Shown: positions 33,536 to 43,363, counted from the first letter of the stretch. The stretch is DNA of 64,000 nucleotides from JALCLA01 sp965653565 (GCA_965653565.1 CBFHAI010000002.1:1-64000); one strand, 5' to 3'. Made by a program: numbers and translations. Notes: generated by a model not told the origin, from the sequence alone.

Positions 33536-34606
33536 ATGCGTAGCGTTGCGAATTACAAAGCCTTGGCGAAGGTGGAGGGCGGCGAAGTCCCCATGCTCAA
33601 GGCGCTGGTGGGTGCGATCAACTTCGATCTGAGCGCGCCGGATCTGTGCATCGAGATGATGGGGCCTCGCATTGCCCAGATCGGCAAGAGCGTCCGCGTC
33701 TTTGCCGCTAACGACCCGCGCATGCCGTTGGTCGATCAGATCAAGGGTTTTCTCGCGCGCAAGTGGACGGTACCGAGCGACACGCCGATCCTGTCGGATG
33801 TCGCCGGGCGCATGGAAAGCTTTTTCCACACGAACATGCCCGAAGTGGACCTCGGGTGGATGAACCTGTTCGATCTGGTCGACCTGCGCGCCAGCCAGCA
33901 CGACACGTTCGACATCACCGATACCAACGCCGGCATCGTTTGGGAGCAGCAGAAGCCGGGCGCAAAGATCAAGCCGCGCCGCGAGATTTCGGAAGCTTCC
34001 ACGTCGGTCAAGTATCTGACTTACTCGACGGGCTTGGGCTTGCTCGATGATTGGTTGCGCTTCCAGAAATTCTGGAAGGTCGAAGAAGCCATCTTGGAAT
34101 TCCGCGCGACCGCCTGGGACAAGAAGGCCGAACTGCACTATGGCCTGTTCACGGCGTTGGGCGCAGGTATCAATCAAGCGTTCGATACCAACGACACGAC
34201 GACATTCAACAACGCGGCCTCCGCCATTCTGCGCAACGTACGTAGCAAGGGCTACGCCGCCGGCCAGAGCGCGCGCTTCTGGATCGTTTGTCCGCCGGAA
34301 CGCTTGGGTCGCGTGCAGCTCATGCTCGAAGCCACGCAGGGCAGCGGCATCATCCAGTTCCAGGCGGGCATGCAGCCGATCGCCTACAGCGTCGCCGGCG
34401 TGATCGCAACCACGCACGTTCCTGCGGCATCGACGGGCTACTACCTCGTTCTGCCGGGCCGCAAGATCAAGCGCGGCGAATGGCTCGATCTTCAAACCAA
34501 GTCAGTGCGCGACGAATACACGCGCGCCGAGGACTTGCTCGGAACGATGCAGTTCAACGCGGCGGTTGGCGACAGCGACCAGGTTCGCCGAGTGCTGTTC
34601 GCGTAA
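33536..34606 (+). CDS. major capsid protein
   Basis: A 356-residue protein; ATG 33536 has CCGGAGAA 5-12 bp upstream. It has capsid-like features: an N-terminal extended arm, MNLFDLVDLRASQHDTFDI, an E-loop-like region and a C-terminal beta-rich domain with QSARFWIVCPPERLGRV and GYYLVLPGRKIKRGEW. It is followed by a terminator and connector genes. The HK97 fold is inferred from position and length; direct similarity to a named capsid was not recognised. Confidence 0.8.
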   Translation: MRSVANYKALAKVEGGEVPMLKALVGAINFDLSAPDLCIEMMGPRIAQIGKSVRVFAANDPRMPLVDQIKGFLARKWTVPSDTPILSDVAGRMESFFHTNMPEVDLGWMNLFDLVDLRASQHDTFDITDTNAGIVWEQQKPGAKIKPRREISEASTSVKYLTYSTGLGLLDDWLRFQKFWKVEEAILEFRATAWDKKAELHYGLFTALGAGINQAFDTNDTTTFNNAASAILRNVRSKGYAAGQSARFWIVCPPERLGRVQLMLEATQGSGIIQFQAGMQPIAYSVAGVIATTHVPAASTGYYLVLPGRKIKRGEWLDLQTKSVRDEYTRAEDLLGTMQFNAAVGDSDQVRRVLFA

Positions 34607-34638
34607 CGAAACCGACTCCTCGTGAGGGAGAGAGGGAA

Positions 34639-34683
34639 CGAGGGCCGGACCGGCGGCAACGCCGCCCGGCCCTCGGACTTTTA
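34639..34683 (+). terminator. intrinsic terminator after the capsid gene
   Basis: Outer stem CGAGGGCCGG (34639-34648) pairs with CCGGCCCTCG (34666-34675), an inner CGGCG/CGCCG stem stacks on it, and TTTT follows at 34679-34682. It would lower transcription into the connector and tail genes relative to capsid. Confidence 0.75.
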
Positions 34684-34687
34684 GGAC

Positions 34688-35164
34688 ATGCCGAAAGCCA
34701 CCATCCAGCATCTGAAGAACGAAGGCTTCCGCGTCGACATGTTCGGCGCCGGCATGACTGCGCTTGAGTTTGACACGTTCCTGCAAGAGCCGATCGACGA
34801 GGCGGGAAACTGGGCGGCCGAACAGATTGGCGTTGCCCTATACACAGCTACCGGCGCCGGCTATGCGTTCGACTGCATCAAGCGCGCCGAGGTGTGTTTC
34901 GCTTCCGCGCAGTTGTGGAAGAAGCGCGTTGCCTTCGCCGACAGCCAGCCTTCGGTGGAACTGCAAGCGTCGGAGTATCTGAACCGCCGCGAGTATTTCG
35001 CGCATGAGCGCGCAATGTGGGAATGCGCGCAGAGCAATCTCGCGGAGGCCATGCGTATCCTCGGCCTGGACGCGTCCGCGTTGAGCGGCGTGCCGGCATT
35101 CGCGTCCGGCTTCATCGAGACGGGTAGCTTCCCGCTGTCGTCGACGGGGGCGCTCAATGCCTAA
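34688..35164 (+). CDS. head-tail connector-like protein, 158 aa
   Basis: A helical 158-residue protein. It has an NRREYFAHERAMWECAQSNL helix and an acidic middle, and lies directly after the capsid gene in the slot normally filled by the gp6/head-completion connector. Its end overlaps the next gene by 8 bp. No diagnostic motif; the assignment rests on position. Confidence 0.55.
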   Translation: MPKATIQHLKNEGFRVDMFGAGMTALEFDTFLQEPIDEAGNWAAEQIGVALYTATGAGYAFDCIKRAEVCFASAQLWKKRVAFADSQPSVELQASEYLNRREYFAHERAMWECAQSNLAEAMRILGLDASALSGVPAFASGFIETGSFPLSSTGALNA

Positions 35165-35552
35165 CGCCCGCGAAATCAGCGCGATCTACCGGGCACGACA
35201 AGCTGGCCTCGGAGCGGGTTTGAAGCGCGGCATGCGCAAGGGCCTGATCGAGGTCGATCGCGAATCGAGCAAGCTGCTGTCGGGCCCAGGCAGCGCGAAG
35301 CCGGGGGCGTACCCGGTACCAATCCGAATCGGCAACCTGCGCCGCGGCGGCGGCATGCGGCTGCTCAGCGACACGTCGGGTGTGGTGTTCAACCGCGCGA
35401 ACTACGCGCGCGCCGTCCATGATGGGTTCCGCGCCTGGGGCAATTCGCGCGCACCGCACTATGCCGGCCGGCCGTTTCTCGACGACGCGGTCGCGAAGGC
35501 GGATCCAAGCCAGTACGTCTTCGCCGAGTTGCGCGCGGTGATCCTCAAATGA
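35157..35552 (+). CDS. HK97 gp10-like neck/tail-connector protein
   Basis: A 131-residue basic protein with a helical start (AREISAIYRARQAGLGAGLK) and a beta core IPIRIGNLRRGGGMRLL, then YARAVHDGFRAWG and GRPFLDDAV, the pattern of gp10/minor tail completion proteins ('Y....e.G......a.PFl..a'). It overlaps its neighbours on both sides. Confidence 0.65.
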   Translation: MPNAREISAIYRARQAGLGAGLKRGMRKGLIEVDRESSKLLSGPGSAKPGAYPVPIRIGNLRRGGGMRLLSDTSGVVFNRANYARAVHDGFRAWGNSRAPHYAGRPFLDDAVAKADPSQYVFAELRAVILK

Positions 35553-36031
35553 GCGCCGCTGTCTTTGCCTCAAGCGTCGCGGCGCTACTCGTTGGCGATG
35601 CGATCTTTCAGGCCGAAATCGCCGCATTGATTGGCGTGCCGGTAACTCGAGTCCTCAAGAGCAACCAGCAGGTTGCCACCATTGGTGCCGATCAAGTTCC
35701 GTGCTTCCTGCTGGAACACGCGCCTGGTGCGAGCGGCAGCATCGCGAACGACGGCGGCGACATCGATGGGCTGGTGATTGGACACTCGCGGCAAGGATTC
35801 AACAGCGAGTTGGATGTGGCGCTCATCTGGACGAACCCAGATCGCGAATCGGCCTTCGATCAATGCGGCGAACTTCCGACGCTTTTTGCGCAGCTCTTCA
35901 TGCGCAACCCGCAGCCCGGTGGAACCGGGCTTGTGTATCTCGCGGGTTGGTTGCCCGGCCAATCCATTCACCACCCGCGGCAAGTGTGGACCGGCACGCT
36001 CGCCGGCCAATACGCCATCTATCGGAGCTGA
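35549..36031 (+). CDS. tail terminator-like protein
   Basis: A 160-residue protein (ATGA overlap with the previous gene) with an N-terminal helix and alternating strands. It lies between the gp10-like gene and the tail tube, where tail terminator (gpU-like) proteins are encoded. Position-based call. Confidence 0.5.
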   Translation: MSAAVFASSVAALLVGDAIFQAEIAALIGVPVTRVLKSNQQVATIGADQVPCFLLEHAPGASGSIANDGGDIDGLVIGHSRQGFNSELDVALIWTNPDRESAFDQCGELPTLFAQLFMRNPQPGGTGLVYLAGWLPGQSIHHPRQVWTGTLAGQYAIYRS

Positions 36032-36033
36032 CC

Positions 36034-36384
36034 ATGAGCAACAAGACCAAAGGTGCACCCACTGCCGATGCGAAGCAGGCTCGCCAACGGGTCACGTTGC
36101 ACCCGGGCGGCATCGCGATCTATTTCGATTCGAACCGCGATCCGGGGGCGCTTGCCTTCGGCAATCTCAAACCAGGCGTCGAGTACGTCGTGGCGCCGGA
36201 TGAAGCGTTGCGACTCACGAGCGACAAGCGGCCGGACTCGGCGCGATTCGACTTCGCATTGGAGGCCGACGCGCGCCGCGCCGATGCGCGCATCGCGGAA
36301 TTGAAAGCGGCTGCCGAAACAGCGGCCACCGAACCCGCTCCCGCCGCGCCGGCCGCGGCCACCGACATCAATCCGGAGAAATAA
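36034..36384 (+). CDS. phage structural-module hypothetical protein, 116 aa
   Basis: Starts MSNKTKGAPTADAKQARQ, followed by a small beta domain (VTLHPGGIAIYFDSN, LKPGVEYVVAPDEAL) and an Ala/Pro-rich tail. It lies immediately before the tail-tube gene. Function unknown. Confidence 0.65.
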   Translation: MSNKTKGAPTADAKQARQRVTLHPGGIAIYFDSNRDPGALAFGNLKPGVEYVVAPDEALRLTSDKRPDSARFDFALEADARRADARIAELKAAAETAATEPAPAAPAAATDINPEK

Positions 36385-36387
36385 GTC

Positions 36388-37377
36388 ATGGGCGACGTAC
36401 GCGGCACCGCCGTCAAAGTGCAATGGGTTCCCGAAACGACGTACAAGACGCCGGGTGCGGTGGGCGAACAGCTCAACGTGCTGACGTGCGGTGTCCGTCC
36501 GTCGCGCGCACGCGTGCGTGACGACACGCTCTCGGGCTTTCGCGGCCAGGCTCGCACGGTCGGCGGCGCGATCGACGTGACCGGTCCCATTACCGGCGTC
36601 ATCGCGCCGGAAGACATCGGCATTCTGCTCAAGAATCTGATCGGTGCGCCGACGACCACCGGTGCCGGTCCGTACACGCACGTATTCCAGCCGGCGTCGT
36701 CCGGCGCGAACGCGCTGCCGGTGGGCGGCACGCTGCAATACGACTACGGCGCGGCCATCGATCCGGCTTCGCGCTTCCTTCGGTTGTTCGGCTGCCGGAT
36801 CGGGCAGGGCACGTTCAACTTCACGCCGGACGGGATGCAAACCTACTCGCTCGATCTGACCGGTGCCGACTGGCTGCAACATGCAACGGACCTCGACGCC
36901 ACGCCAGTCGTGCGCGGGCACACTGCGTTCGAGGCCGCCAACCTCGCGGTTGTGCTGGGCGGTGGCTCGCCGCTCAACATCTGCTTCAACTCCATGAGCC
37001 TCGTCGTCAGCAACGACCTCGACACCGATAAGCGTTGCATCAGCGCCGGTGGCGTGCGCGACGGTTTGCCGGAAGGTTTCGTGATGGTATCCGGCCAGGC
37101 AACGATGTTCTTCGATCACGAAGACGTCATCGATCAGGTGCTCAGCGGAAACGACACCGAGCTTCAGATCACGCTGAGCCGCGGCACCGGCCTGGGCACC
37201 GCAGGCAACGAATCGCTCGTGTGGCACGTGGGCGACCTTGTATTCGACCAGACCGCTCCGGTGCTCGAAGGCCCGAAAGGTTTGCGCCTGCAGGCCAACT
37301 TCAACGCCCACCGCATCGGTACGTCGGAAATCGATTTTCTGACGACGCTGAAAAACCAGATCAGCGCAATTTCCTGA
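36388..37377 (+). CDS. major tail tube protein
   Basis: A 329-residue beta-rich protein with a typical tail-tube start (MGDVRGTAVKVQWVPETTYK), the VRDDTLSGFRGQARTV segment and repeated sandwich strands. It directly precedes the tail-chaperone pair and tape measure, the canonical siphovirus order. Hexamers of this protein would form the inner tail tube. Confidence 0.75.
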   Translation: MGDVRGTAVKVQWVPETTYKTPGAVGEQLNVLTCGVRPSRARVRDDTLSGFRGQARTVGGAIDVTGPITGVIAPEDIGILLKNLIGAPTTTGAGPYTHVFQPASSGANALPVGGTLQYDYGAAIDPASRFLRLFGCRIGQGTFNFTPDGMQTYSLDLTGADWLQHATDLDATPVVRGHTAFEAANLAVVLGGGSPLNICFNSMSLVVSNDLDTDKRCISAGGVRDGLPEGFVMVSGQATMFFDHEDVIDQVLSGNDTELQITLSRGTGLGTAGNESLVWHVGDLVFDQTAPVLEGPKGLRLQANFNAHRIGTSEIDFLTTLKNQISAIS

Positions 37378-37428
37378 CATCCCTCACCAACAGCGCCCCG
37401 TCGCACGGCGGGGCCGAGGAGCAATGCA

Positions 37429-37944
37429 ATGTTTTCGAAAGCCAATGCAGGCAAGGTGTGGACGCCTGTCGAATTCCACACCGTCAACGAGGACGGCGCC
37501 GAAGTCACGCAGCGCGCGCTTTTTCTGTTCTCCCCGCTGCCGCGCAAAGATTACCAGCAGCGCCGTCGCGACAGCGTCACCGGTGCCGCCGCGGCCATCA
37601 GGAACGCGACGGCGCCGGCGCTGGATCCGGCTGTCGAAGGACAAGCCACGCCGGATGGCATCGCCGATGAAACCATCAAGCGTCTGCTCGATGGCATCGA
37701 GCGCAACTTCCAGGCTACGGAAGCCGACGCGGCCCTGCTGCGCACGCACACGCACGACTGGCGCGCGTTGAAGGACGAGAACCAAGAAGACGTGCCGTTT
37801 GATCCGGATCACTTCGCGAACCTGCTGGAATTCGATGTGTTCTTCATTCCGGTCGCCGAGGCGTTCGACGCGCTATGCAGGGGAGCGATCCGAAAAAACT
37901 CCTCGCCTGGGCCCGCTGGTGTGCCGGCGCGGGGCCAGGCCTAA
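37429..37944 (+). CDS. tail assembly chaperone, upstream frame (G-like)
   Basis: A 171-residue protein between the tail tube and tape measure genes. It is helical (DETIKRLLDGIERNFQATEAD) and ends in an Ala/Pro/Gly tail that begins at the slippery site. The last 70 bp overlap the next ORF in the -1 frame. Confidence 0.75.
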   Translation: MFSKANAGKVWTPVEFHTVNEDGAEVTQRALFLFSPLPRKDYQQRRRDSVTGAAAAIRNATAPALDPAVEGQATPDGIADETIKRLLDGIERNFQATEADAALLRTHTHDWRALKDENQEDVPFDPDHFANLLEFDVFFIPVAEAFDALCRGAIRKNSSPGPAGVPARGQA

Positions 37945-38336
37945 AGGGAGAACGCCTGTGGTCGATCAACTCCACGGACAACGTGACGATCGACTACTGC
38001 CGAGACTGTCGGGCGGCGGGTGGCTGCGCCGATTGTCCGGAACCCCGGCTGTTGCCCGAGGCGCAGCGCGGGGCCGCGGCCTTCTTGTTGGTGCACACGC
38101 AGTGGAACGTCGGCGGGCTGGGTCAGCGCACCGGGCTACGCTACGAATCGGTGCTGAGCACCATCGAGCGGACGCTGCCGGCTTGGCAGGACGACGACCC
38201 GGGCACATGGGCCGGCGTCACCGTGGCTGAATTGTTCGCCGACGTGCAGGTCGTCGAAAGCGCCATGCTCGGTGCTGACGCCGAGCGCCGGCAAGCCGAG
38301 CGCGCGGATGCAACGCCGCGAGTGCCGAAGCGATGA
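37875..38336 (+). CDS. tail assembly chaperone, -1 frame extension (T-like, DUF1799-like)
   Basis: An open frame lying -1 relative to the upstream chaperone. An ATG at 37875 would give a free 153-residue form, but the frame is more likely reached by frameshifting at 37893-37899, giving a fusion of about 302 residues (157 + 145). It has a DYCRDC...GCADCPE four-Cys cluster and a C-terminal region like DUF1799 proteins of phage tail modules. It overlaps the tape measure gene by ATGA. Confidence 0.75.
   Translation: MQGSDPKKLLAWARWCAGAGPGLKGERLWSINSTDNVTIDYCRDCRAAGGCADCPEPRLLPEAQRGAAAFLLVHTQWNVGGLGQRTGLRYESVLSTIERTLPAWQDDDPGTWAGVTVAELFADVQVVESAMLGADAERRQAERADATPRVPKR
37893..37899 (+). promoter_or_regulatory. 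-1 programmed ribosomal frameshift site
   Basis: A AAA AAC is in the exact zero-frame phase of the upstream chaperone (CGA AAA AAC), so a -1 slip reads AAA AAA CTC in the frame of the second ORF. This heptamer is the classic -1 slippery sequence and this is the classic gene position. Confidence 0.85.
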
Positions 38337-41300
38337 GCAATCGCGTCGATGTTCTGACGATCAAGTTGGAAACGCAGGGCGACGGCAGCGTGCGCGCGTC
38401 GCTCGCTGGCGTTTCGAAAGAGTCGTCCGAAACCGCGAAGAACGTCGACAAACTCAACTCAGAGCTAGCGGAACTGAAAGACCGTGCCGACCCGGCGGGG
38501 CGCTCGCTTCGGCAACTCACAAAAGATAAAGAAACCCTCAACCGTGCCGTAAAGGAAGGGCTGATTACGCAAGGGCAGGCGAACACGTCGCTTGCACAAC
38601 TCGATCGTCAATACCGTTCGACTGCTGGCGGCGCCGCTCTCTACGCGCGTGCCATCGGCGCCATTGGTGTGGCGTCGCTCATTCAGGGCGTCATCCGGAC
38701 CAACGTCGAGTTCGAGAGACTCGGCAAGGTGCTCGTCACCTTGGAAGGATCGCAGGACGGCGCTAACCGGCGCATGCGCGAGTTGCAGGAAATCGCGAAG
38801 GAGACGCCGAGCCAGCTACAGGAAATCGTCCAGGCATACGCCACGCTCAAAGCGCGAGGCTTGGATCCGAGCCGCGAGGCAATCCTTGCGTACGCCAACG
38901 TCGCCGCCGCGAGCGGCAAGTCGACCCGTGATTTCATCGAAGCCGTTGCCGACGCCGTCACCGGAGAGAACGAACGCCTGAAAGAGTTCGGCATCGTCGC
39001 GCGCCAGGCCGGTGACGATGTGGCGTTTACGTTCCAAGGAACGACGACCGTCGTCGAGAAGAACGCCGGCGCCATCGAAAAGTATTTGCAGAACATCGGC
39101 AAGGTGGAGTTTGCCGGCGCTGCTGCCGCGCAGATGGACACGATCGGAGGCGCCGCGTCCAACCTGCAGGACGAGCTGAGCGAGCTCGCCGTCACCATTG
39201 GCGACTCCGGCCTGCGCGGCGAGCTGAAGGAGCTTGTCGCTACATTAGCCGAAGGTACGTCTGGCCTCAACGAGTTTTTGAAAGCGTTGAACCGGCGCGA
39301 AGGTGTGCCCGGCTTCGTTGGGATGATGGAACAGATTCACAAAGCGATGTCGATTCAAGGCATCGCGAACGGCGATATTTTCAACGTGCTCGAACGCGAG
39401 GCCGAAATCCGCAAGGTGACGGCCGCACAGCAAGAACAGGCCTCGGTCCTCGACTTGCTCAAGCAGAAGTATTCCGAGGCCGCGGGGTTCATCGGTGGCG
39501 CCTATTCCACCGCGATGAACGGTGCCTCCGAAGCGCGAGCGAAAGCTACCAAGGAGACCGAGAAGCTTCTCGAAAAGTTGCGCGAGGAAGCAGCGACGCA
39601 CGGGCTTTCAAAGAGCGCCGTACTTGAGCATGAGAAGGCTCAGGCGTTGGCGAATGCCACCACCGCCAAGCAGCGCGAAGAGTTGACGAAACTCTATGAC
39701 TCGCTCATCAAGAAAACGCGCGCTGAGGAAGCCGATAGCAAGGCGAAAAAGCAATCGACAAAGGATGACGCAGAGGCGGCGCGCGCCAAGGAAAAACTTC
39801 GCCGCGAGATTGACGAGCAGGTCAAGGCCGCGCACCGACTGCTCGAAACGTACGAGCCCGCCGCGCGCATGGCGCGCGAGTACGCAGAAGCAGAGAAGGC
39901 GCTCGATGTCGCGGTGAAGCAAGGCACCATGACCACGCAGAAGCGCGCCGAAATTCTTGCGAATCTGCGGTTCGATCAGGTGATCGAGCAGGTGCGCTTG
40001 CTGGGAAGAGAATTCAAGACTGTCGCGGCATCGCTGTCGTTCAACGAAAGCGAAATGCGCGACCTAGGCCAGCGCGGCGCGTCGAGTTTCCTCGACGCAT
40101 TCACCGATGTGCTCATGGGCGCGGACTTGTCCGACACCGGTCGGCGTCTGCTGCAATCAATGTTCGGGGACTCGGCCCGCACCACGCTGGAACAGATGTT
40201 CGGGCGGCCGATGCAACAGGCCATCGGCAACGGCTCGGGCGCGTGGGCCGGAATTGCGCAGGCGTTCCAAGGTCGCAGCTACGAGAGCGCCCCCGACTTC
40301 GTTGGCCCGCCGTCAACCCTTGCCGGCCAAGGGAATAGCGGGGCGGGCACGATGGGCCAAGCGGGCCAGCTCATCGGCGGCGCCCTGCAAGTTTACGACA
40401 CGTACCGCAACGGCGAAGGCGGCGGCGGCGGCGCGTTGCAGGGGGCTGCGGCGGGCGCTCAGGCGGGCATGGTGTTCGGGCCTTGGGGCGCGCTCATCGG
40501 CGGCATCATTGGGGCGCTCGCTGGTTACTTCGGCGGCGGCGATCCGCGCATTCGCGTATCCAACAGCGAGAGCGACGCACGCTTCACGAGCCAGCTCGGT
40601 TCCGGCGGTGTCGCGCGCGACAACATGGAACCCGGCTCCGCTACACGCTTCGCAGAGGGCATTACGGCCTTCGACAATGCCATTGCGGGGATGCTGCTGA
40701 CCCTGGAGGACGGGCCGCAGAAGATCAACGCAGCTCGCGAAGCGCTCGCGAACTTCTCTGCGGATGTCTCCGGCGACGCCGCGACCGTCGAAGAGGTCTT
40801 GAGCCGCCGATTCAATGCCATCGTCGCGGCCATCGAACCGGGCTGGCAGCGTCTGCTGAGCAACATCGACGACTTGCAAGAGCGCGTCAAAGCGTTCGAG
40901 GCACTGTTCCAAATTCAAAGTCAGGTCGAATCGCTCACGGAAACCATCGACGGACTGACTGGCACGCCGCTTCAACGTCTGCGCACGCAGTTGCACAATC
41001 TCGACGAGGCGGTGACAACGACCGCCGCGGCGCTTGCTTCGGCGATCGAATCGCAAGACCCGGTACGAATTCGCGAGGCGAGCGCCGCCGCCGAACAGGC
41101 CGTCATGCGGCGGTTTGTCGCCGAGATTGATATGGCGCGCACGTTGGAGGCGGCGCTGTTGAGCGCGCAAGCCGCCGCCCGCGCGACAGAGGTGGCCCTC
41201 ACGCAGCGTATCCAGGCGACAGGCGGAGCATCCGGCCTCGTTGCGGGTGTCGCGCAGGGGAACATCACGTCGCTGCGCGCTCGGGTGGGGGCCGAAACGA

Positions 41301-42616
41301 ACCCCGAACGTGCGCTGCAGTTCCTGTCCGAATTCGTGGGCAGTGTCGACACGTGGCTCAATGCATCGATTGCCGACGTGCAACAGATCGCCAACGCAGA
41401 GCGTGACCGCGCGCAGGCCGCTCTCGCCGGCATCGCCGCGCAGCGCGCCACCATTACCCAAGCTCTCCAATCGCTGGGAGAGGAGCGCGATCAGATTCAC
41501 GCGGCCGCGAAAGAGCGGGCCGACAATGCACGGCGCGCGATCGACGAGCAGATGCGTGCGCAGGCCGAAGCCAATCGCGCACGGATCGAAGGCCTGCAGG
41601 CCGAACTGAACCTCGCGCAGCAGTTCCGCGCACTGGTCGAACAGGCCGAAGCTCAGCTCAAGGAAATGCAGTTCGGATCGACGAACCCGCTCGGTGGATT
41701 CGCGCGACTGAGCTTGATCGGTAATTCGATCGACACCGCGGAATCTCGCTTCGGTTCTGCGTCGGCGGCGGACAAGGCCGAGGCCGGGCAGGAACTGCTC
41801 GCGCTGCTGCAACAGCGCATCGGGTTGGTGCAGCAGGAAGGCTTGCTCCAGCGCCCGAGCGACGAATACCTCGCGCTGTATAACGAGACGGTGCGCCGCA
41901 TTTCCCAAGTTCGCGACGCCGCGAAGCCGGAGGCCGACCGCGCGCTTGAGCTACAGGAACTGCTCAACGATCTACAGCGTGAGACCACGCAAGCAATCCG
42001 CGACCTGGGCGAGCAGGATCTGCAATTCACCGCAGCCGAGCAGGCGCGGCTCGACGAGATTGCGAAAGAGGAAGCAGTTCACCAACTTGAGCTGCGTGTT
42101 CTTGCACGCAGCGAAGTGGCGCTGCAGCAACTACTCGTCGACATCCAGTCGCACGCCGACGCGCAGATCGCAGAGCTGAACGCGACCGCGCGCGCGCAGT
42201 ACGAATGGGCGCTCGGCGAGGGGCGGCGACTGGAAGAATTGCGCCAAGCAACCATTCTCGAACAGCTCAACGAATTGACAGGCGGCCGTCCGGTCGACGA
42301 ATTCATCGCGGCGCGCACGGCGGAAGCAGCAACGTTGCTTACCGAGATTCGCGACGACCTTCGCGAGTTTCTTGAAACCATCAGCAGCGAGGGCTTTGTC
42401 CCGAACTCACAACAGCCAGGCACGTCTCCCGGTGGCGGTGGTGCCCTGCCAATCGACAGCACCGCACCGAAGAACGATTCCCTCGTGTTCGCTCCAACGA
42501 TTCACATCAATGGCGGGGGCGACGCGGCACAAGTCGCCCGGGTGGTGCGCGACACTTTGCGGGCGGAGCTGCCGACTTTCGCGAGCCAGATCAAGCGGGA
42601 TTCGAAATATGCCTAG
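38333..42616 (+). CDS. tail tape measure protein
   Basis: A 1427-residue protein, the longest in the prophage. Residues 1-120 are a helical N-terminus, a TMP-like domain with many 'A..tGEnE' helices spans 120-330, and long coiled-coil segments cover 390-620 and 870-1370. A Gly/Ala-rich hydrophobic stretch lies at about 690-745. The length predicts a tail of roughly 200 nm by the usual 0.15 nm per residue rule. It starts by ATGA overlap with the chaperone ORF. Confidence 0.92.
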   Translation: MSNRVDVLTIKLETQGDGSVRASLAGVSKESSETAKNVDKLNSELAELKDRADPAGRSLRQLTKDKETLNRAVKEGLITQGQANTSLAQLDRQYRSTAGGAALYARAIGAIGVASLIQGVIRTNVEFERLGKVLVTLEGSQDGANRRMRELQEIAKETPSQLQEIVQAYATLKARGLDPSREAILAYANVAAASGKSTRDFIEAVADAVTGENERLKEFGIVARQAGDDVAFTFQGTTTVVEKNAGAIEKYLQNIGKVEFAGAAAAQMDTIGGAASNLQDELSELAVTIGDSGLRGELKELVATLAEGTSGLNEFLKALNRREGVPGFVGMMEQIHKAMSIQGIANGDIFNVLEREAEIRKVTAAQQEQASVLDLLKQKYSEAAGFIGGAYSTAMNGASEARAKATKETEKLLEKLREEAATHGLSKSAVLEHEKAQALANATTAKQREELTKLYDSLIKKTRAEEADSKAKKQSTKDDAEAARAKEKLRREIDEQVKAAHRLLETYEPAARMAREYAEAEKALDVAVKQGTMTTQKRAEILANLRFDQVIEQVRLLGREFKTVAASLSFNESEMRDLGQRGASSFLDAFTDVLMGADLSDTGRRLLQSMFGDSARTTLEQMFGRPMQQAIGNGSGAWAGIAQAFQGRSYESAPDFVGPPSTLAGQGNSGAGTMGQAGQLIGGALQVYDTYRNGEGGGGGALQGAAAGAQAGMVFGPWGALIGGIIGALAGYFGGGDPRIRVSNSESDARFTSQLGSGGVARDNMEPGSATRFAEGITAFDNAIAGMLLTLEDGPQKINAAREALANFSADVSGDAATVEEVLSRRFNAIVAAIEPGWQRLLSNIDDLQERVKAFEALFQIQSQVESLTETIDGLTGTPLQRLRTQLHNLDEAVTTTAAALASAIESQDPVRIREASAAAEQAVMRRFVAEIDMARTLEAALLSAQAAARATEVALTQRIQATGGASGLVAGVAQGNITSLRARVGAETNPERALQFLSEFVGSVDTWLNASIADVQQIANAERDRAQAALAGIAAQRATITQALQSLGEERDQIHAAAKERADNARRAIDEQMRAQAEANRARIEGLQAELNLAQQFRALVEQAEAQLKEMQFGSTNPLGGFARLSLIGNSIDTAESRFGSASAADKAEAGQELLALLQQRIGLVQQEGLLQRPSDEYLALYNETVRRISQVRDAAKPEADRALELQELLNDLQRETTQAIRDLGEQDLQFTAAEQARLDEIAKEEAVHQLELRVLARSEVALQQLLVDIQSHADAQIAELNATARAQYEWALGEGRRLEELRQATILEQLNELTGGRPVDEFIAARTAEAATLLTEIRDDLREFLETISSEGFVPNSQQPGTSPGGGGALPIDSTAPKNDSLVFAPTIHINGGGDAAQVARVVRDTLRAELPTFASQIKRDSKYA

Positions 42617-42625
42617 GAATCATCC

Positions 42626-43168
42626 ATGCCACGAGTAAGCACGCTGCCGGTAGCCGTCGCGCCCGGCACTTTCTACACCATTGAAGGCGGGGTGGGGAAG
42701 CGCATCGTCCTCGGCACGCTCGCTTTGCAGAGCGCGACCAACGTGACCGTCGGCCAGCTCAGTTCCACAACGCACGTTCGCGCGACTGGCGGCGTTGCCA
42801 GCTTGGTTCCGAACTGCATTGCAATGGACATTTCTGCGGGCGCCGGTCGCCTTTTTGCACAGGGCCCGGACACCGCAACGATCGGCACGCTGAAGTTCGG
42901 CCTCTATTCTTCGGACGCATCACTCGCGGCTGTGCCGATGACACTGACGAGTGCAGGCGTAACCGTCGACGGCGTCGTGAACATCACTTCGGAGTATCGC
43001 GTGAACGGGACGAAGGTTCTCGGGGCGCGTCGCGTCGGTTGGACTGCGGCCTCAGGCACAGCAACCCGCACCACGTTTGCAACGGGAACAGCAACGACCG
43101 TGCAAGTTGCCGAGCGCCTAAAGGCATTGATTGACGACCTGATAGCTCACGGAACAATCGGGCCGTAG
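42626..43168 (+). CDS. phage tail/receptor-region structural protein, 180 aa
   Basis: A Val/Thr/Gly-rich beta protein. The C-terminus (VNGTKVLGARRVGWTAASGT ... LKALIDDLIAHGTIGP) matches the repeated C-terminal module of phage fibre proteins that reads 'V.Gt.Vvgar..gW....G...l...L...G'. It lies between tape measure and tail tip. Confidence 0.65.
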   Translation: MPRVSTLPVAVAPGTFYTIEGGVGKRIVLGTLALQSATNVTVGQLSSTTHVRATGGVASLVPNCIAMDISAGAGRLFAQGPDTATIGTLKFGLYSSDASLAAVPMTLTSAGVTVDGVVNITSEYRVNGTKVLGARRVGWTAASGTATRTTFATGTATTVQVAERLKALIDDLIAHGTIGP

Positions 43169-43172
43169 CCGA

Positions 43173-43361
43173 ATGAAAGTGACCCTTCGCGGACTCAGTA
43201 CCGAGGAAGTAAATACCATCATTGTGGCGCTCGGGCGCTGTCCACACGATGACGTGTTTCACCTGTTGCAACGCATCCACGATCAGACGCGCGCGCAACT
43301 CGCCGCGCACAACGACCGTGTCGAAGCAAGGCGCACTGCGCCCCACGCTGAGAAGGTTTAA
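43173..43361 (+). CDS. phage hypothetical protein, 62 aa
   Basis: MKVTLRGLSTEEVNTIIVAL starts a small helical protein, 5 bp after the previous gene. Small proteins of this kind are often tail accessory. No motif found. Confidence 0.6.
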   Translation: MKVTLRGLSTEEVNTIIVALGRCPHDDVFHLLQRIHDQTRAQLAAHNDRVEARRTAPHAEKV

Positions 43362-43363
43362 CG

